64,000 nt of DNA from Aliikangiella marina (GCF_007004765.1 NZ_VIKR01000004.1:124001-188000), one strand, 5' to 3'; positions 26,269 to 35,374 are shown, counted from the stretch's first letter. Made by a program: numbers and translations. The notes: generated from the sequence alone by a model not told the origin.

Positions 26269-26960
26269 GCCGAGAAAACATTCTCCTCATACCCAATGGA
26301 GACGCCGCTATCACGATAGTCTTCGACGAACCTATCAGCGAGTCACTTTCTCAAAAAATTATCTATCTGTCCGAAAAACTAAAGCTCAACTTCGAAGAAC
26401 AAATCATCGAAGTTATACCCGCCTATCAAAGTCTTACGGTTTGTTTTCATCCGCTAGCAGAAATACGAACAAGATTACAAAAATCATCAATAGCAATACT
26501 CAATGACTATCAAGAACGACCGCCCTCCACTCAAAAAGTGATTGAAATCCCTGTGTGTTACGAGGAAGCATTTGCGCCTGATATTAAAAAAGTTGCCGAG
26601 AGATGCGGATTAACAATTAATGAAGTTATTCGATTGCACAGCGAACCGGTTTACCTCGTGCATATGCTTGGTTTTACTCCTGGGTTTCTGTACTTGGGGG
26701 GATTAGATCAACGGCTCTATTGTCAACGGAAAGCGACACCAGCAACCCGAGTGCCCGCAGGCAGTGTCGGAATTGGCGGAACGCAAACGGGCATTTACCC
26801 CCAATCAACGCCGGGTGGCTGGCAAATTATTGGCCGTACTCCGCTTCAATTATTTACACCCAACCAAAAAAATGCCTACGTCGCGGAGCCCCTCGCAAAA
26901 ATTAAGTTTTCGCCCATTTCTGAGAAAACCTTTGCTAAGCTGCAAGAGGTCAAGGAATGA
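26265..26960 (+). CDS. pxpB: 5-oxoprolinase subunit B (KipI-like)
   Basis: The 231-residue protein carries the cyclophilin-like fold of allophanate-hydrolase subunit 1 / KipI. Signature residues are EIPVCYEEAFAPDIKKVAE, VYLVHMLGFTPGFLYLGGLD, TPATRVPAGSVGIGGTQTGIY and STPGGWQIIGRTP. It acts with PxpC, into which it is fused in some bacteria. Four-base overlaps on both sides indicate tight translational coupling. Confidence 0.95.
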   Translation: MSRENILLIPNGDAAITIVFDEPISESLSQKIIYLSEKLKLNFEEQIIEVIPAYQSLTVCFHPLAEIRTRLQKSSIAILNDYQERPPSTQKVIEIPVCYEEAFAPDIKKVAERCGLTINEVIRLHSEPVYLVHMLGFTPGFLYLGGLDQRLYCQRKATPATRVPAGSVGIGGTQTGIYPQSTPGGWQIIGRTPLQLFTPNQKNAYVAEPLAKIKFSPISEKTFAKLQEVKE

Positions 26961-27883
26961 AGATAAAAATTTTAAAGCCCGGTCTTTTGACCACAATCCA
27001 AGACATTGGACGGCATGGTGAGATGTGCCATGGTATCGCTCATAGCGGTGCAATGGACCATCTTTCGATGAAGCTGGCTAACTGGTTGGTCAATAACCCG
27101 CTCGATGCACCGGTTCTTGAGATTACGATCATCGGGCCGACTATCCAATTTTCGAAACCCATGAGTATAGCTGTTTGTGGAGCGGACTTTGACCTTTTCC
27201 TTAATGGTGAAATTGTTTTTTCTCATCAAACAATTAATGTCAAAAAAGGTGATGTTCTCGAATTTGATCATTTAAATTCGGGCGCGCGAGCTTATCTTTC
27301 TTTTGCAGGAAGATTAAAGCTACCACCAATAATGAACTCTTATTCGACCAATTTAACGGCAGGTTTTGGTGGTTATTTTGGCAAAGAGCTTGCCATAAAA
27401 GACAAAATCAAAATCAAAGATCCTCGCGTTGAAAATTTAAAAAAAGTACCAGAAAAATTTGTCCCAAAATATTCTGGTAATTACTATTTTCGATGTGTTC
27501 CCAGTGTTGAGAGTGACCAATTTAGTGAGTTAGAAAAAGAGCGTTTTAGCCAAACACACTACCAAGTAACTCCAGATTCAAACAGAATGGGGATTCGACT
27601 GAAGGGCGATTCGATACTCACGGAAAAAGCGCCGCAAATAATATCGAGTGGTCTAACTCAAGGCAGCGTCCAGATTACACCTTCGGGAATGCCGATAGTT
27701 TCCTCAGTTGATGGTCAGACGATTGGCGGCTACCCGCGGATAGCCAACATAATCTCCGCTGATCTTCCTTTGCTGGGTCAGCTACGAGCCAATGATAAAA
27801 TTCGCTTCGGTTTTGTCTCAATGGAATTAGCGTTACAAGCCTTCGAAGCTAAACAAACGCTTTTCGATAAGATCATTGGCTGA
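26957..27883 (+). CDS. pxpC: 5-oxoprolinase subunit C (KipA-like)
   Basis: The 308-residue protein has the allophanate-hydrolase subunit 2 / KipA pattern: ILKPGLLTTIQDIGRHGEMCHGIAHSGAMD, then NPLDAPVLEITIIGP, TAGFGGYFGKEL, NRMGIRLKG and SSGLTQGSVQITPSGMPIV. It completes the PxpABC enzyme. A TAATGAAG-type overlap (stop and start share bases) follows pxpB. It is the last gene of the operon. Confidence 0.95.
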   Translation: MKIKILKPGLLTTIQDIGRHGEMCHGIAHSGAMDHLSMKLANWLVNNPLDAPVLEITIIGPTIQFSKPMSIAVCGADFDLFLNGEIVFSHQTINVKKGDVLEFDHLNSGARAYLSFAGRLKLPPIMNSYSTNLTAGFGGYFGKELAIKDKIKIKDPRVENLKKVPEKFVPKYSGNYYFRCVPSVESDQFSELEKERFSQTHYQVTPDSNRMGIRLKGDSILTEKAPQIISSGLTQGSVQITPSGMPIVSSVDGQTIGGYPRIANIISADLPLLGQLRANDKIRFGFVSMELALQAFEAKQTLFDKIIG

Positions 27884-28015
27884 AGCCCAGTCCCGTGATC
27901 GATTGGATAATTTAAGCTCCAACACGGTGGATTCTCTCATCATGCGCTACGATCTGAGAGACGAGCTCTAACGTAAAATTGGATAATAACGCTCTAATAA
28001 TATTGATGAAATAAA

Positions 28016-29089
28016 ATGAAGAAACAGATTCTGGTTATCTCGCTGGCAATGATTTTGATTTCTTGTAGTACTGTCATGATACATGAGCAACAAAGCCCAA
28101 CCGGTAATTATCAGAATAACCACATTTTGCATCCGAACAAATCATTTTGGGCCTTTGCGAGAATGCGGCTATTTGGCGATGATGAGTGGGCTGATCACGA
28201 GAGTGAAGCGGCTGATGTCGTTGTTCAACCGATCGACGATGGGCAATTGCGCGCCCAATCCTCAGCACCGAGGGTAACCTGGATCGGCCACTCGACCTTC
28301 CTTATCCAATACAAAGGTGTCAACGTTTTAACCGACCCGATTTTCTCTCAAAGAGCTTCACCCGTCAGCTTTGCTGGTCCCAAAAGACTGGTTGATCTAC
28401 CGATTGAGATAGCCCAACTGCCAGCAATCGATCTGGTTGTGATTTCACACAATCACTATGATCACTTGGATGAAGAAACCATCACAGAACTTGGTAACCA
28501 ACCTCAATATGCGTTGCCCGATGGCGTCTCCAATTGGTTCTTAGCGAACGCCATTAATGCATCAAACATCACCGATTTTAAATGGTGGCAATCGAAACGT
28601 TATAGCGCCAACTTAACAGTCACCGCGACGCCAAGCCAACACTGGTCGAGTCGGAGCTTATATGACCGAAATCAAACCCATTGGGCAAGTTGGCTCATCG
28701 AGATTGACGACTTCACTTTCTGGTTTGCTGGCGACACCGGATACAATCAATTTGATTTTAAAGAAATTGGTAACAAGTCACCGCCGATCGATTTGGCATT
28801 AATTCCCATAGGCGCTTACGCACCGCGCCACTTTATGAAGCCCTATCATGTTAATGAAGAAGAAGCGCTGCAAATTCACCGCGATATTAAGGCAAAAACG
28901 AGCATAGGCATGCATTGGGGGACCTTCTCTCTGACCGCTGAGCCACTGTTAGCACCGCCAACCAACTTGGCGTCGTTGGTAGAGGAATCAGGTAACAGAG
29001 ACGATTTTAGAACGATCAACATTGGTCAAAGTATTGAACTAACGACACCACACGCGAATGTTGTGAACGCAACGATAAGCGCTAAGTAA
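28016..29089 (+). CDS. Metallo-beta-lactamase fold hydrolase, NAPE-PLD-like lipoprotein
   Basis: The 357-residue protein begins with a lipoprotein signal (LISC). The MBL fold is clear: TWIGHSTFLIQYKGVNVLTDPIFS, the zinc motif SHNHYDHLD, TPSQHWSSRS, FAGDTGYN and GMHWGTFSLTAEPLLAPP. This is the pattern of N-acyl-phosphatidylethanolamine phospholipase D-like proteins and UlaG relatives. It probably cleaves a phosphodiester in the periplasm or outer membrane; the substrate is unknown. It is monocistronic and converges on rpsI, with a strong terminator between. Confidence 0.85.
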   Translation: MKKQILVISLAMILISCSTVMIHEQQSPTGNYQNNHILHPNKSFWAFARMRLFGDDEWADHESEAADVVVQPIDDGQLRAQSSAPRVTWIGHSTFLIQYKGVNVLTDPIFSQRASPVSFAGPKRLVDLPIEIAQLPAIDLVVISHNHYDHLDEETITELGNQPQYALPDGVSNWFLANAINASNITDFKWWQSKRYSANLTVTATPSQHWSSRSLYDRNQTHWASWLIEIDDFTFWFAGDTGYNQFDFKEIGNKSPPIDLALIPIGAYAPRHFMKPYHVNEEEALQIHRDIKAKTSIGMHWGTFSLTAEPLLAPPTNLASLVEESGNRDDFRTINIGQSIELTTPHANVVNATISAK

Positions 29090-29138
29090 AAATCAACTAA
29101 AGCTTGATCATTACACGCGATAAAAAAACATCCAAAAA

Positions 29139-29165
29139 AAAACGCCTCCCAATGGGAGGCGTTTT
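29139..29165. terminator. Bidirectional terminator between the MBL gene and rpsI
   Basis: Perfect stem AACGCCTCCC / GGGAGGCGTT with a short AAT loop, flanked by A- and T-runs. It serves the plus-strand hydrolase gene and the minus-strand rplM-rpsI operon. Confidence 0.9.
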
Positions 29166-29208
29166 AGTAAGCAAAGACCTTGGGGAGGGGCTGTCCCCAA
29201 AAAGCACA

Positions 29209-29601
29209 TTAACGCTTAGAGAATTGAGGACGTTTACGCGCTTTGTGTAAACCAACCTTCTTACGCTCAACTGCACGAGCGTCGCGAGTTACGTAACCAG
29301 CTTTTCTCAGAGTTGGACGCATCTCTTCGTCGTACTCCATAAGAGCACGAGTGATGCCTAAGCGAATCGCACCAGCTTGGCCAGTATCACCGCCACCTTT
29401 AACAGTAACGTAAGCATCAAATTTTTCGTTAGTTTCGGTCAACTCAAGTGGCTGGCGAACAACCATTCTTGAAGTTTCACGACCAAAGTATTCGTCTAAA
29501 GGTTGTTGGTTGACAACAATGTCACCTTTACCCGGACGAAGAAATACGCGAGCAGTAGAGCTTTTGCGACGACCTGTACCGTAATATTGTGTATCTGACA
29601 T
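29209..29601 (-). CDS. rpsI: 30S ribosomal protein S9
   Basis: The 130-residue protein matches S9 along its length, from [17 protein letters not shown] through [15 protein letters not shown] and [21 protein letters not shown] to the invariant tail RRPQFSKR-type end KRPQFSKR, whose Arg/Lys contact tRNA in the P site. Start 29601 gives the standard length; the longer frame uses upstream GTG. It lies 12 bases after rplM. Confidence 0.97.
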   Translation of the reverse strand: MSDTQYYGTGRRKSSTARVFLRPGKGDIVVNQQPLDEYFGRETSRMVVRQPLELTETNEKFDAYVTVKGGGDTGQAGAIRLGITRALMEYDEEMRPTLRKAGYVTRDARAVERKKVGLHKARKRPQFSKR

Positions 29602-29613
29602 CATCTTCACCAA

Positions 29614-30042
29614 TTAAATGTTAAGTTCTTTTGGTTGCTGTGCCTGATGCGTGTGCTCAGGACCAACAAAAATCTTAAGCTTACGTAAGCAAGCGCGACC
29701 CAAAGGATTGCTTGGGATCATACCTTTAACCGCATTGTGAAGAATGCGCTCAGGTGCTTTGTCACGTAATTTACCAAGAGTGATACCACGGATACCGCCA
29801 GGATAACCAGTATGGTGGTAGTAAGTCTTAGCAGCTTCTTTGTTACCTGTTACCGCAATTTTCTCCGCGTTAACAACAACAATGTAATCACCGGTGTCCA
29901 CGTGTGGCGTGAACTCGGCTTTATGCTTGCCGCGTAAGCGACGAGCGATCTCAGTCGCTAAGCGACCAAGAGTCTTGCCAGAAGCGTCGATAACGTACCA
30001 ATCACGTTTTACCGACTCTGGCTTTGCACTGAAAGTTCTCAT
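29614..30042 (-). CDS. rplM: 50S ribosomal protein L13
   Basis: The 142-residue protein begins [20 protein letters not shown] and contains [37 protein letters not shown] and [20 protein letters not shown], the L13 signature. GGAG five bases before the ATG supports the start at 30042. It is the first gene of the rplM-rpsI pair. Confidence 0.97.
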   Translation of the reverse strand: MRTFSAKPESVKRDWYVIDASGKTLGRLATEIARRLRGKHKAEFTPHVDTGDYIVVVNAEKIAVTGNKEAAKTYYHHTGYPGGIRGITLGKLRDKAPERILHNAVKGMIPSNPLGRACLRKLKIFVGPEHTHQAQQPKELNI

Positions 30043-30381
30043 TATTAGCTCCAAATTTAGGCTTTGCTTATGCCTGCTATTCAGTCATACATAAAAAAGA
30101 GCGCGAATTTTACAGAAATGGTGGCCCAGGCACAACCTATTTTAGTTAAAATTTAGCAACTTTCTTGGATTCCACAGTCAGATCGCTCAAATTTAGCGCT
30201 AAATCCCATTTTATGCGGTGTTTGGCCCACCCACCAAGAATAAAAATAATGTAATTTTTTCAAAATAATGCTTTATTTCCCGGCATTTCTACGTTAAAAA
30301 GCAACTTCTAACAAAATTTATCTCGAATGGCGCCTCAAGTGCCTTTCAGATAGCCTCTACAACAAAACGCTAGGAAACAAA
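30043..30381. other. Divergent intergenic region rplM / HU-like gene
   Basis: About 340 bases of AT-rich DNA containing the rplM leader and the HU-like gene promoter. No open frame of useful length. I see no L13-type autoregulatory structure that I can support. Confidence 0.5.
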
Positions 30382-30723
30382 ATGGCTACTGCAAAAAAAC
30401 CAAAAACCATCAAAGAAAGATACACAAAAACTCAAATCTTAAACGAAATCGCTGAGTCAACTGAATTGACCAAGAAGCAAGTATCTTCGGTATTGGACGA
30501 GTTAACTGATATCATCGAGCGTCACATTAAGAAACGTTCTTGCGGTGAATTCGTATTACCAGGGCTATTGAAGATCCAAGCGCAAAAAGTGCCAGCACGT
30601 AAAGCAAAGAAAGGTGTTCCTAACCCATTCAGACCAGGCGAGTTAATGGACGTTGCTGCGAAACCAGCTTCTATCCGCGTAAAGGTTCGTCCTTTGAAGA
30701 AATTAAAAGACATGGCTTCTTAA
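30382..30723 (+). CDS. HU family DNA-binding protein
   Basis: The 113-residue protein has a basic N-terminal extension and then the HU/IHF fold: YTKTQILNEIAESTELTKKQVSSVLDELTDIIERHI, then GEFVLPGLLKIQAQKVPARKAKK, GVPNPFRPGELMDVAAKPASIRVKV. The Pro in PNPFRPG is the intercalating residue of the beta arm. It is longer than standard HU (about 90) and belongs to a variant group with extra N- and C-terminal basic residues. It bends and compacts DNA. AGGA six bases before the ATG supports the start. Confidence 0.9.
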   Translation: MATAKKPKTIKERYTKTQILNEIAESTELTKKQVSSVLDELTDIIERHIKKRSCGEFVLPGLLKIQAQKVPARKAKKGVPNPFRPGELMDVAAKPASIRVKVRPLKKLKDMAS

Positions 30724-30747
30724 TTTATTAAGTTAGCAATTCTTTCG

Positions 30748-30771
30748 GATCCCTGTTCACTGACAGGGATC
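30748..30771 (+). terminator. Stem-loop after the HU-like gene
   Basis: A perfect nine-pair stem GATCCCTGT / ACAGGGATC with a TCACTG loop lies 25 bases after the stop codon. There is no T-run, so it may be a 3' stabilising hairpin and not a full terminator. Confidence 0.5.
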
Positions 30772-30981
30772 TGACGACCTCTGAAAACTTGAGTGTCTCT
30801 GTAAACTCACCTCGTCCTGAACATAGTTAATTCTGGACACCTGCCAACTTATCCATCCGAAACCCAACGTCTTCGTATTTTTTTTACTGCCTTCTACTGC
30901 CTTATTTTACGTTCTTAGCCAGACTGTTAATTGATATTTTGCGCGATTGCTATTTTTAACATTAAGAACTTATCAAGCCTC

Positions 30982-32073
30982 CTAGGGTAAATGTTCTTTA
31001 GCAAGGTATTCTGTCGACTGCATTTCCTGCAAACGCGATAAAGTCCGTTTAAATTCAAAGGATAATTGCTTCCCTTGATAGATATCATCAAGCTCAACCG
31101 CTGCCGTGATCATGAGTTTTACGTTTCTTTCATAAAACTCATCAACAAGACTAATAAAACGTCTAGCTGCTGAGTCATCTTTCGCCTCAAGTTGGGGGAT
31201 ATTGCTCACCATGACCGTATGATAGCAACGCGAAAGCTCGATATAATCTGCATGACTCCTTGCCGTTTCACAGATCTGTTTAAATTCAAACCAGATTACC
31301 CCTTCGGCACAACGTTCTGTCTTAATTTTGCGATGCTCAACCATGATTTGCGTCCCGGGAGGCTGCTCTTCAGTCGCTAATTGATCGAAACTAAAATTTA
31401 AATTATCAAGTGCCGCCTGGTCATGTGGCGAATGAAAAATATCGGCTTGCTCTAGCGTTCTTAAACGATAATCAATCCCGCTATCAACATTGACTATCTC
31501 GGTGTGCAGCTGTATCAACTCAATGGCAGGCAAAAAACGCTCTCTCTGGAGACCATTCCAATACAAACGCTCTGGCGGAATATTCGAAGTAGCCACTAAG
31601 GTTACGCCGCGGGCGAACAGTGCTTGAAATAGTGTCCCCAGGAGCATGGCATCGGTGATATCGCTAACAAAAAACTCATCAAAGCAGATAACACAAGTTT
31701 CGTCAGCAATTTCATCGGCAATCAATAGGAGCGGATCGCGTTGTCCTTTGTGAGACTTTAATTGCTCATGGAGTTGATGCATGAAACGGTGAAAGTGAAG
31801 CCGCATTTTATTTTCAAAAGGGAGCTGATCAAAGAACATATCCATGAGATAGGTTTTCCCACGTCCTACACCTCCCCAAAAATAGAGACCTTTAACGGGC
31901 TCCTTCGTTTTAGTCAACTTTTTGGCAAGTCGGCTAAACAAGCTTTGAGGCTGATTGGCCGCTATCAGTCGGTGAAACAAATCGTCTAACTTTTCAACCG
32001 CTTGCGCTTGTGCATCGTCTCGAGAAAAACTTCCCGAATTCATGTCCGCTTGATACTTTTGTAGTGGAGTCAT
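30982..32073 (-). CDS. zapE: Cell division ATPase ZapE (AFG1-like)
   Basis: The 363-residue AAA-type ATPase has Walker A GGVGRGKTYLMDMFFD, Walker B VICFDEFFVSDI, and the arginine/sensor region VATSNIPPERLYWNGLQRERFLPAI. These are typical of ZapE/YhcM. ZapE associates with the Z-ring at late stages of constriction in E. coli. Length is usual for the family. It is followed on the same strand by nothing until the HU-like gene. Confidence 0.93.
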   Translation of the reverse strand: MTPLQKYQADMNSGSFSRDDAQAQAVEKLDDLFHRLIAANQPQSLFSRLAKKLTKTKEPVKGLYFWGGVGRGKTYLMDMFFDQLPFENKMRLHFHRFMHQLHEQLKSHKGQRDPLLLIADEIADETCVICFDEFFVSDITDAMLLGTLFQALFARGVTLVATSNIPPERLYWNGLQRERFLPAIELIQLHTEIVNVDSGIDYRLRTLEQADIFHSPHDQAALDNLNFSFDQLATEEQPPGTQIMVEHRKIKTERCAEGVIWFEFKQICETARSHADYIELSRCYHTVMVSNIPQLEAKDDSAARRFISLVDEFYERNVKLMITAAVELDDIYQGKQLSFEFKRTLSRLQEMQSTEYLAKEHLP

Positions 32074-32093
32074 TTATTCTTATATTCGACTTG

Positions 32094-32741
32094 TTAACCG
32101 ATAGCGTCTAAATGGGTTGTTACGATTCGCTCAATGTGCTCTCTTAGCTCAACTAATCGCCCATGAAAGAAGTGGCCTGCGCCCGCCATATTAATAAATT
32201 CAGGCGGCTCATCAAAACCACCAATCCAATCAGTTACCGCATCAAACTCGACGAGCTCATCTTGATCGCCCATGATTACCGACCAATCCATATGAGGACG
32301 TTGAAATCCCTCAAAATCAAATCTTTTAATTGGAGGCGCCACACTGATCAACAAAGTTGGAGACAAAGAGTCGGCGGCTAACGCCGATACGTATGAACCA
32401 AACGAGAAACCACTTAATAGCAACTTACAATCATCGTAGCGATTTTCCATCCAAGCAACGACCGCTTTTAGGTCTGCTTGTTCGCCGATCCCATGATCAA
32501 ATTCGCCCTCACTATTCCCAACGCTTCGAAAATTAAATCGAATACTCGGAATACCCAAGCTCGCAATTCCTCGCGATACGGTGTGAATGACCTTATTCGT
32601 CATCGAACCACCATGCTGAGAATGAGGATGACAGTTGACAGAAAAATAGCGGTGTTGACTAATGTGTTCGGGTAAATCTAAAGTCGCTTGAATATTGCCC
32701 GCGGGGCCTTGGAAGTTAAACTCGTGAGAGGTGATTTTCAT
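32094..32741 (-). CDS. Alpha/beta hydrolase, COG2945-like
   Basis: The predicted 215-residue protein begins KITSHEFNFQGPAGNIQATLD. It contains CHPHSQHGGSMTNKVIHTVSRGIASLGIPSIRFNFRSVGNS, the nucleophile elbow SGFSFGSYVSALAA, and a late His in GAGHFFHGRL. This is the pattern of small cytoplasmic alpha/beta hydrolases of the COG2945 type. Substrate unknown. The ATG at 32741 matches the family start; an ATG at 32783 would add 14 residues unlike the family. Confidence 0.87.
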   Translation of the reverse strand: MKITSHEFNFQGPAGNIQATLDLPEHISQHRYFSVNCHPHSQHGGSMTNKVIHTVSRGIASLGIPSIRFNFRSVGNSEGEFDHGIGEQADLKAVVAWMENRYDDCKLLLSGFSFGSYVSALAADSLSPTLLISVAPPIKRFDFEGFQRPHMDWSVIMGDQDELVEFDAVTDWIGGFDEPPEFINMAGAGHFFHGRLVELREHIERIVTTHLDAIG

Positions 32742-32912
32742 AATGCAGCAAATATCACGTTTGTTTAACTGACATTTTCGCATTTATTAGCTGTGGGCGC
32801 TAGTAGTGGAAGAACTAGCACCCTTATTATGGCTCCTTGTCTCGCTGCTTGTCGCGTCCCTTGGCTGGCCCCTACTCTGCTCTAATTTCCACCATAGTAG
32901 AATCCGTTAACT

Positions 32913-34070
32913 TTAGTTAACTTTAAACTCAATGGTGTATTCTGCAGCAGTCATTGGCTGATCTTGCTTAAATTTCCATTGTTTAATTGAATCCATTGCA
33001 GCCTGATCAAAGGTATCTCCTGGCGTGCTTTCAATTATCTTAATGTTACTGGGCAAACCATTTTCATCGATATCGAGTTGAAAGCGAACATAGCCTTCAA
33101 CGCCCTGCTTAGCTGCCTTTAATGGGTACTTTGGATTAACAAATGATATCGGCTCTACCTCCTCACTAGCTTGCTTGGCTAGCGCAAAGTTTCCGCTAAA
33201 CCAAAACGCAGCACAGGCTAAGAATATTGCGACGATACTATGCCATTGTTTGATTTGATATTTTCTTAACATTTTGACTCTCTCCTTGGTTAATGAAAAA
33301 TAGTCCCACTGACTGAGTAAAACACTACGACTTTGTGTCGCTGTCTCAACCAACGACTCTGCGTATTGAAATCTTTCGGTTTTGTTAGCATTTTTTAATA
33401 CCGCAAGGTCACAAGAAATCTCTTGGTCGGCCTCGACATATTTATCCGCAAAATGGACAAGCGGATGAAACCAAAAAATGCCTCGAATCATGACTCGTGC
33501 AAGATTCCATAAATAATCCTTGCGTGCGAGGTGACATAACTCGTGCTCAATAATCATGTTTCGTTTAGCCGCGGACAGTCGATGAAATCCTTCGGGTAAT
33601 ATTAAATAAGATTGGATAAAACCAATTACAGCTGGATAGTTTATTAACGAAGAGCTGACAATATTAACGCTCTCAAGCTGGACGTGACTCAATTCAATTT
33701 TATGAACCATAAACGAACGTCTCACTAGGGCGTATTTCAGCAGATATGCGCCAATGTAGGCGAACACACCACTCACCCATATAGTTGCTAACCATAAGCT
33801 TTCAGCGTTGATTAGCTGTTTTTTGATGGCGCCATATTCAAAATTCAGAGGATTAAATCGATAAGTAAAAGCACCAACAAATTGATGACTCTGGCCCGCT
33901 ACCCATTCGAACGGAAATAGCAGGTAACAAGGTACCAACAACCACAAGCAATAAGCGATACGAGCATTTAAATACCGCAGTACCCAATGGCGAGCTACCA
34001 GTACCAAAACTAATAACACGGTGACTCCAGGTAATTTAGCGAGGATGAAATCAAAAAGCATACTGATCAT
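32913..34070 (-). CDS. M56 (BlaR1/MecR1-like) metallopeptidase with C-terminal TonB domain
   Basis: The 385-residue protein has four N-terminal membrane helices and a zinc site HELCH at about residues 172-176 with downstream EADQEISCD, the M56 sensor-peptidase pattern. After the last helix (IVAIFLACAAFWFSGNFA) the C-terminus is a TonB domain: PKYPLKAAKQGVEGYVRFQLDIDENG and AAMDSIKQWKFKQDQP. In the BlaR1 family the protease triggers removal of the BlaI repressor. Here the sensor is a TonB-like module and no penicillin-binding domain is present. It overlaps blaI by four bases. Confidence 0.88.
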   Translation of the reverse strand: MISMLFDFILAKLPGVTVLLVLVLVARHWVLRYLNARIAYCLWLLVPCYLLFPFEWVAGQSHQFVGAFTYRFNPLNFEYGAIKKQLINAESLWLATIWVSGVFAYIGAYLLKYALVRRSFMVHKIELSHVQLESVNIVSSSLINYPAVIGFIQSYLILPEGFHRLSAAKRNMIIEHELCHLARKDYLWNLARVMIRGIFWFHPLVHFADKYVEADQEISCDLAVLKNANKTERFQYAESLVETATQSRSVLLSQWDYFSLTKERVKMLRKYQIKQWHSIVAIFLACAAFWFSGNFALAKQASEEVEPISFVNPKYPLKAAKQGVEGYVRFQLDIDENGLPSNIKIIESTPGDTFDQAAMDSIKQWKFKQDQPMTAAEYTIEFKVN

Positions 34071-34465
34071 TTTTCAATCTCCCTTAAGATCTTTTTCAAC
34101 TCCTTAATCTCATCCCTCGTCAACTTCTCTTTTTTAGCAAAGGCCGCGACAAAAGAACTCAATGACCCCTTGAACATTCGTTTTACAAAATTATCCGCTT
34201 GCTCTTCAACGTAGATTTGCTGATCAACAATCGGGAAATAAAGATACTCCCGCCCGTCTTTTTCGAAACCAATGGCTTGCTTTTTTAACAGCCGGTTGAT
34301 CAAGGTTTTTATCGTTTTGTCTTGCCAATCTTGCTCCCCCTGCAAACGAGTAATTATTGCCTTAGCAGTAAGCGGAGATTGTTGCCAAAGCACATCAAGA
34401 ACAAGTTTTTCTGAGTCACTTATTTGTAAACTCGCTTTGTTAGAGTTGTTACCAGTGCTTTTCAT
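34067..34465 (-). CDS. BlaI/MecI/CopY family repressor
   Basis: The 132-residue winged-helix protein reads ISDSEKLVLDVLWQQSPLTAKAIITRL, then TIKTLINRLLKKQAIGFEKDGREYLYFPIV, the BlaI signature. A C-terminal helical dimerisation domain follows (KGSLSSFVAAFAKKEKLTRDEIKELKKIL). Two copies of ATTAC-N4-GTAAT lie 116-157 bases upstream. It is probably an autorepressor of the blaI-M56 unit; no beta-lactamase gene is adjacent. Confidence 0.9.
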   Translation of the reverse strand: MKSTGNNSNKASLQISDSEKLVLDVLWQQSPLTAKAIITRLQGEQDWQDKTIKTLINRLLKKQAIGFEKDGREYLYFPIVDQQIYVEEQADNFVKRMFKGSLSSFVAAFAKKEKLTRDEIKELKKILREIEK

Positions 34466-34580
34466 AACGTACCTTCGAATTCAGTTTGGTATCGTGAGTT
34501 GACTCGGCAGCTTTTTGATTAAAGCTGTATCACGCCGTCTGAGCCAATTATTGAATTGCCAATAAATCGATCATTATTAA

Positions 34581-34622
34581 GATTACAAACGTAATCCACA
34601 CACAAAGAATTACACATGTAAT
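34581..34622. promoter_or_regulatory. Paired BlaI/MecI-type operator dyads
   Basis: GATTACAAACGTAATC at 34581-34596 and ATTACACATGTAAT at 34609-34622 are perfect palindromes of the same form, ATTAC-N4-GTAAT. Their centres are 27 bases apart. BlaI/MecI operators have TACA..TGTA half-sites, so this fits the repressor encoded just downstream on the minus strand. The site also lies upstream of the divergent zapG. Confidence 0.65.
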
Positions 34623-34753
34623 CTTTACTGTCAAAGATTTTTTAATAGATTTATACAAATAAGATCCATTTGTTGTTCGACTGATTTGGCCCCATGGTAT
34701 ATATTTGTATTGAGCAACAAAAGAAGTTAACACCCACCCATTGAGGATTTTTC

Positions 34754-35326
34754 ATGGAATATATTTCTGTATTGATAGGGATTATTGCCGCTGCCGGTAT
34801 CGGCTTTTTTGTCGGTCGCAGCTTTTCTAGCGGCTCGTTAGAAAAAAACAGACTTGAAGCTGAATTAAAAGAAAAGCAAGACGAACTTGAAGCTTTCCGC
34901 TCTAAGGTCACTAATCATTTTGAAAAAACAGCTGATCTTTTCAATCAAGTTTCTGATAGTTATCAGTCGTTGTACGACCATATGGCCGCAAGTTCGAGTC
35001 AATTGTGCGCAACACCAACTTTTCAGGCACTGCCACAAACTGAGTCAGAAGCGCTAGAGCCGACATCAAATCGGGCACACAAAACCAACCAAGATGAAGC
35101 TAACTTGTTTGATGCCAAAAGCTTGTATAACGCACATGATTATCGCAATAAAGAAGAAGCGCTTGAAACCGCGACTGACCAATCCGTGATAGATGAGGCG
35201 GACAACATCGTCGACATCGAAGCCGCGAAAGAAGAAAGAAATGAGCCGGCTCTGGATTATGCTATCAAAAAAGAAGGGGTTATTAACCACAATAGTCTTG
35301 ATATTGACGGCGTGAAAACTTCGTAG
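34754..35326 (+). CDS. zapG: YhcB/DUF1043 family membrane protein (ZapG-like)
   Basis: The 190-residue protein has a single N-terminal helix (YISVLIGIIAAAGIGFFVG) followed by a coiled coil (LEKNRLEAELKEKQDELEAF) and the family phrase VTNHFEKTADLFNQVSDSYQSLYDHMA, then a variable acidic tail. YhcB links envelope growth and cell division in enterobacteria. The position ahead of degS matches yhcB-degQ-degS of E. coli. GAGGA six bases before the ATG supports the start. Confidence 0.9.
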   Translation: MEYISVLIGIIAAAGIGFFVGRSFSSGSLEKNRLEAELKEKQDELEAFRSKVTNHFEKTADLFNQVSDSYQSLYDHMAASSSQLCATPTFQALPQTESEALEPTSNRAHKTNQDEANLFDAKSLYNAHDYRNKEEALETATDQSVIDEADNIVDIEAAKEERNEPALDYAIKKEGVINHNSLDIDGVKTS

Positions 35327-35348
35327 TGACTAATCGTCTCTCGCAGGA

Positions 35349-35374
35349 AAAGGTCCTACTTAGGGCCTTTTTTT
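35349..35374 (+). terminator. Terminator after zapG
   Basis: AAAGGTCC pairs with GGGCCTTT (one G-U pair) around a six-base loop, followed by seven T. Confidence 0.8.

Noticed and set aside
32913-34465. Beta-lactam resistance sensor locus
   Set aside because: BlaI and an M56 protease are present, but there is no beta-lactamase or penicillin-binding sensor domain, so a resistance role is not supported.
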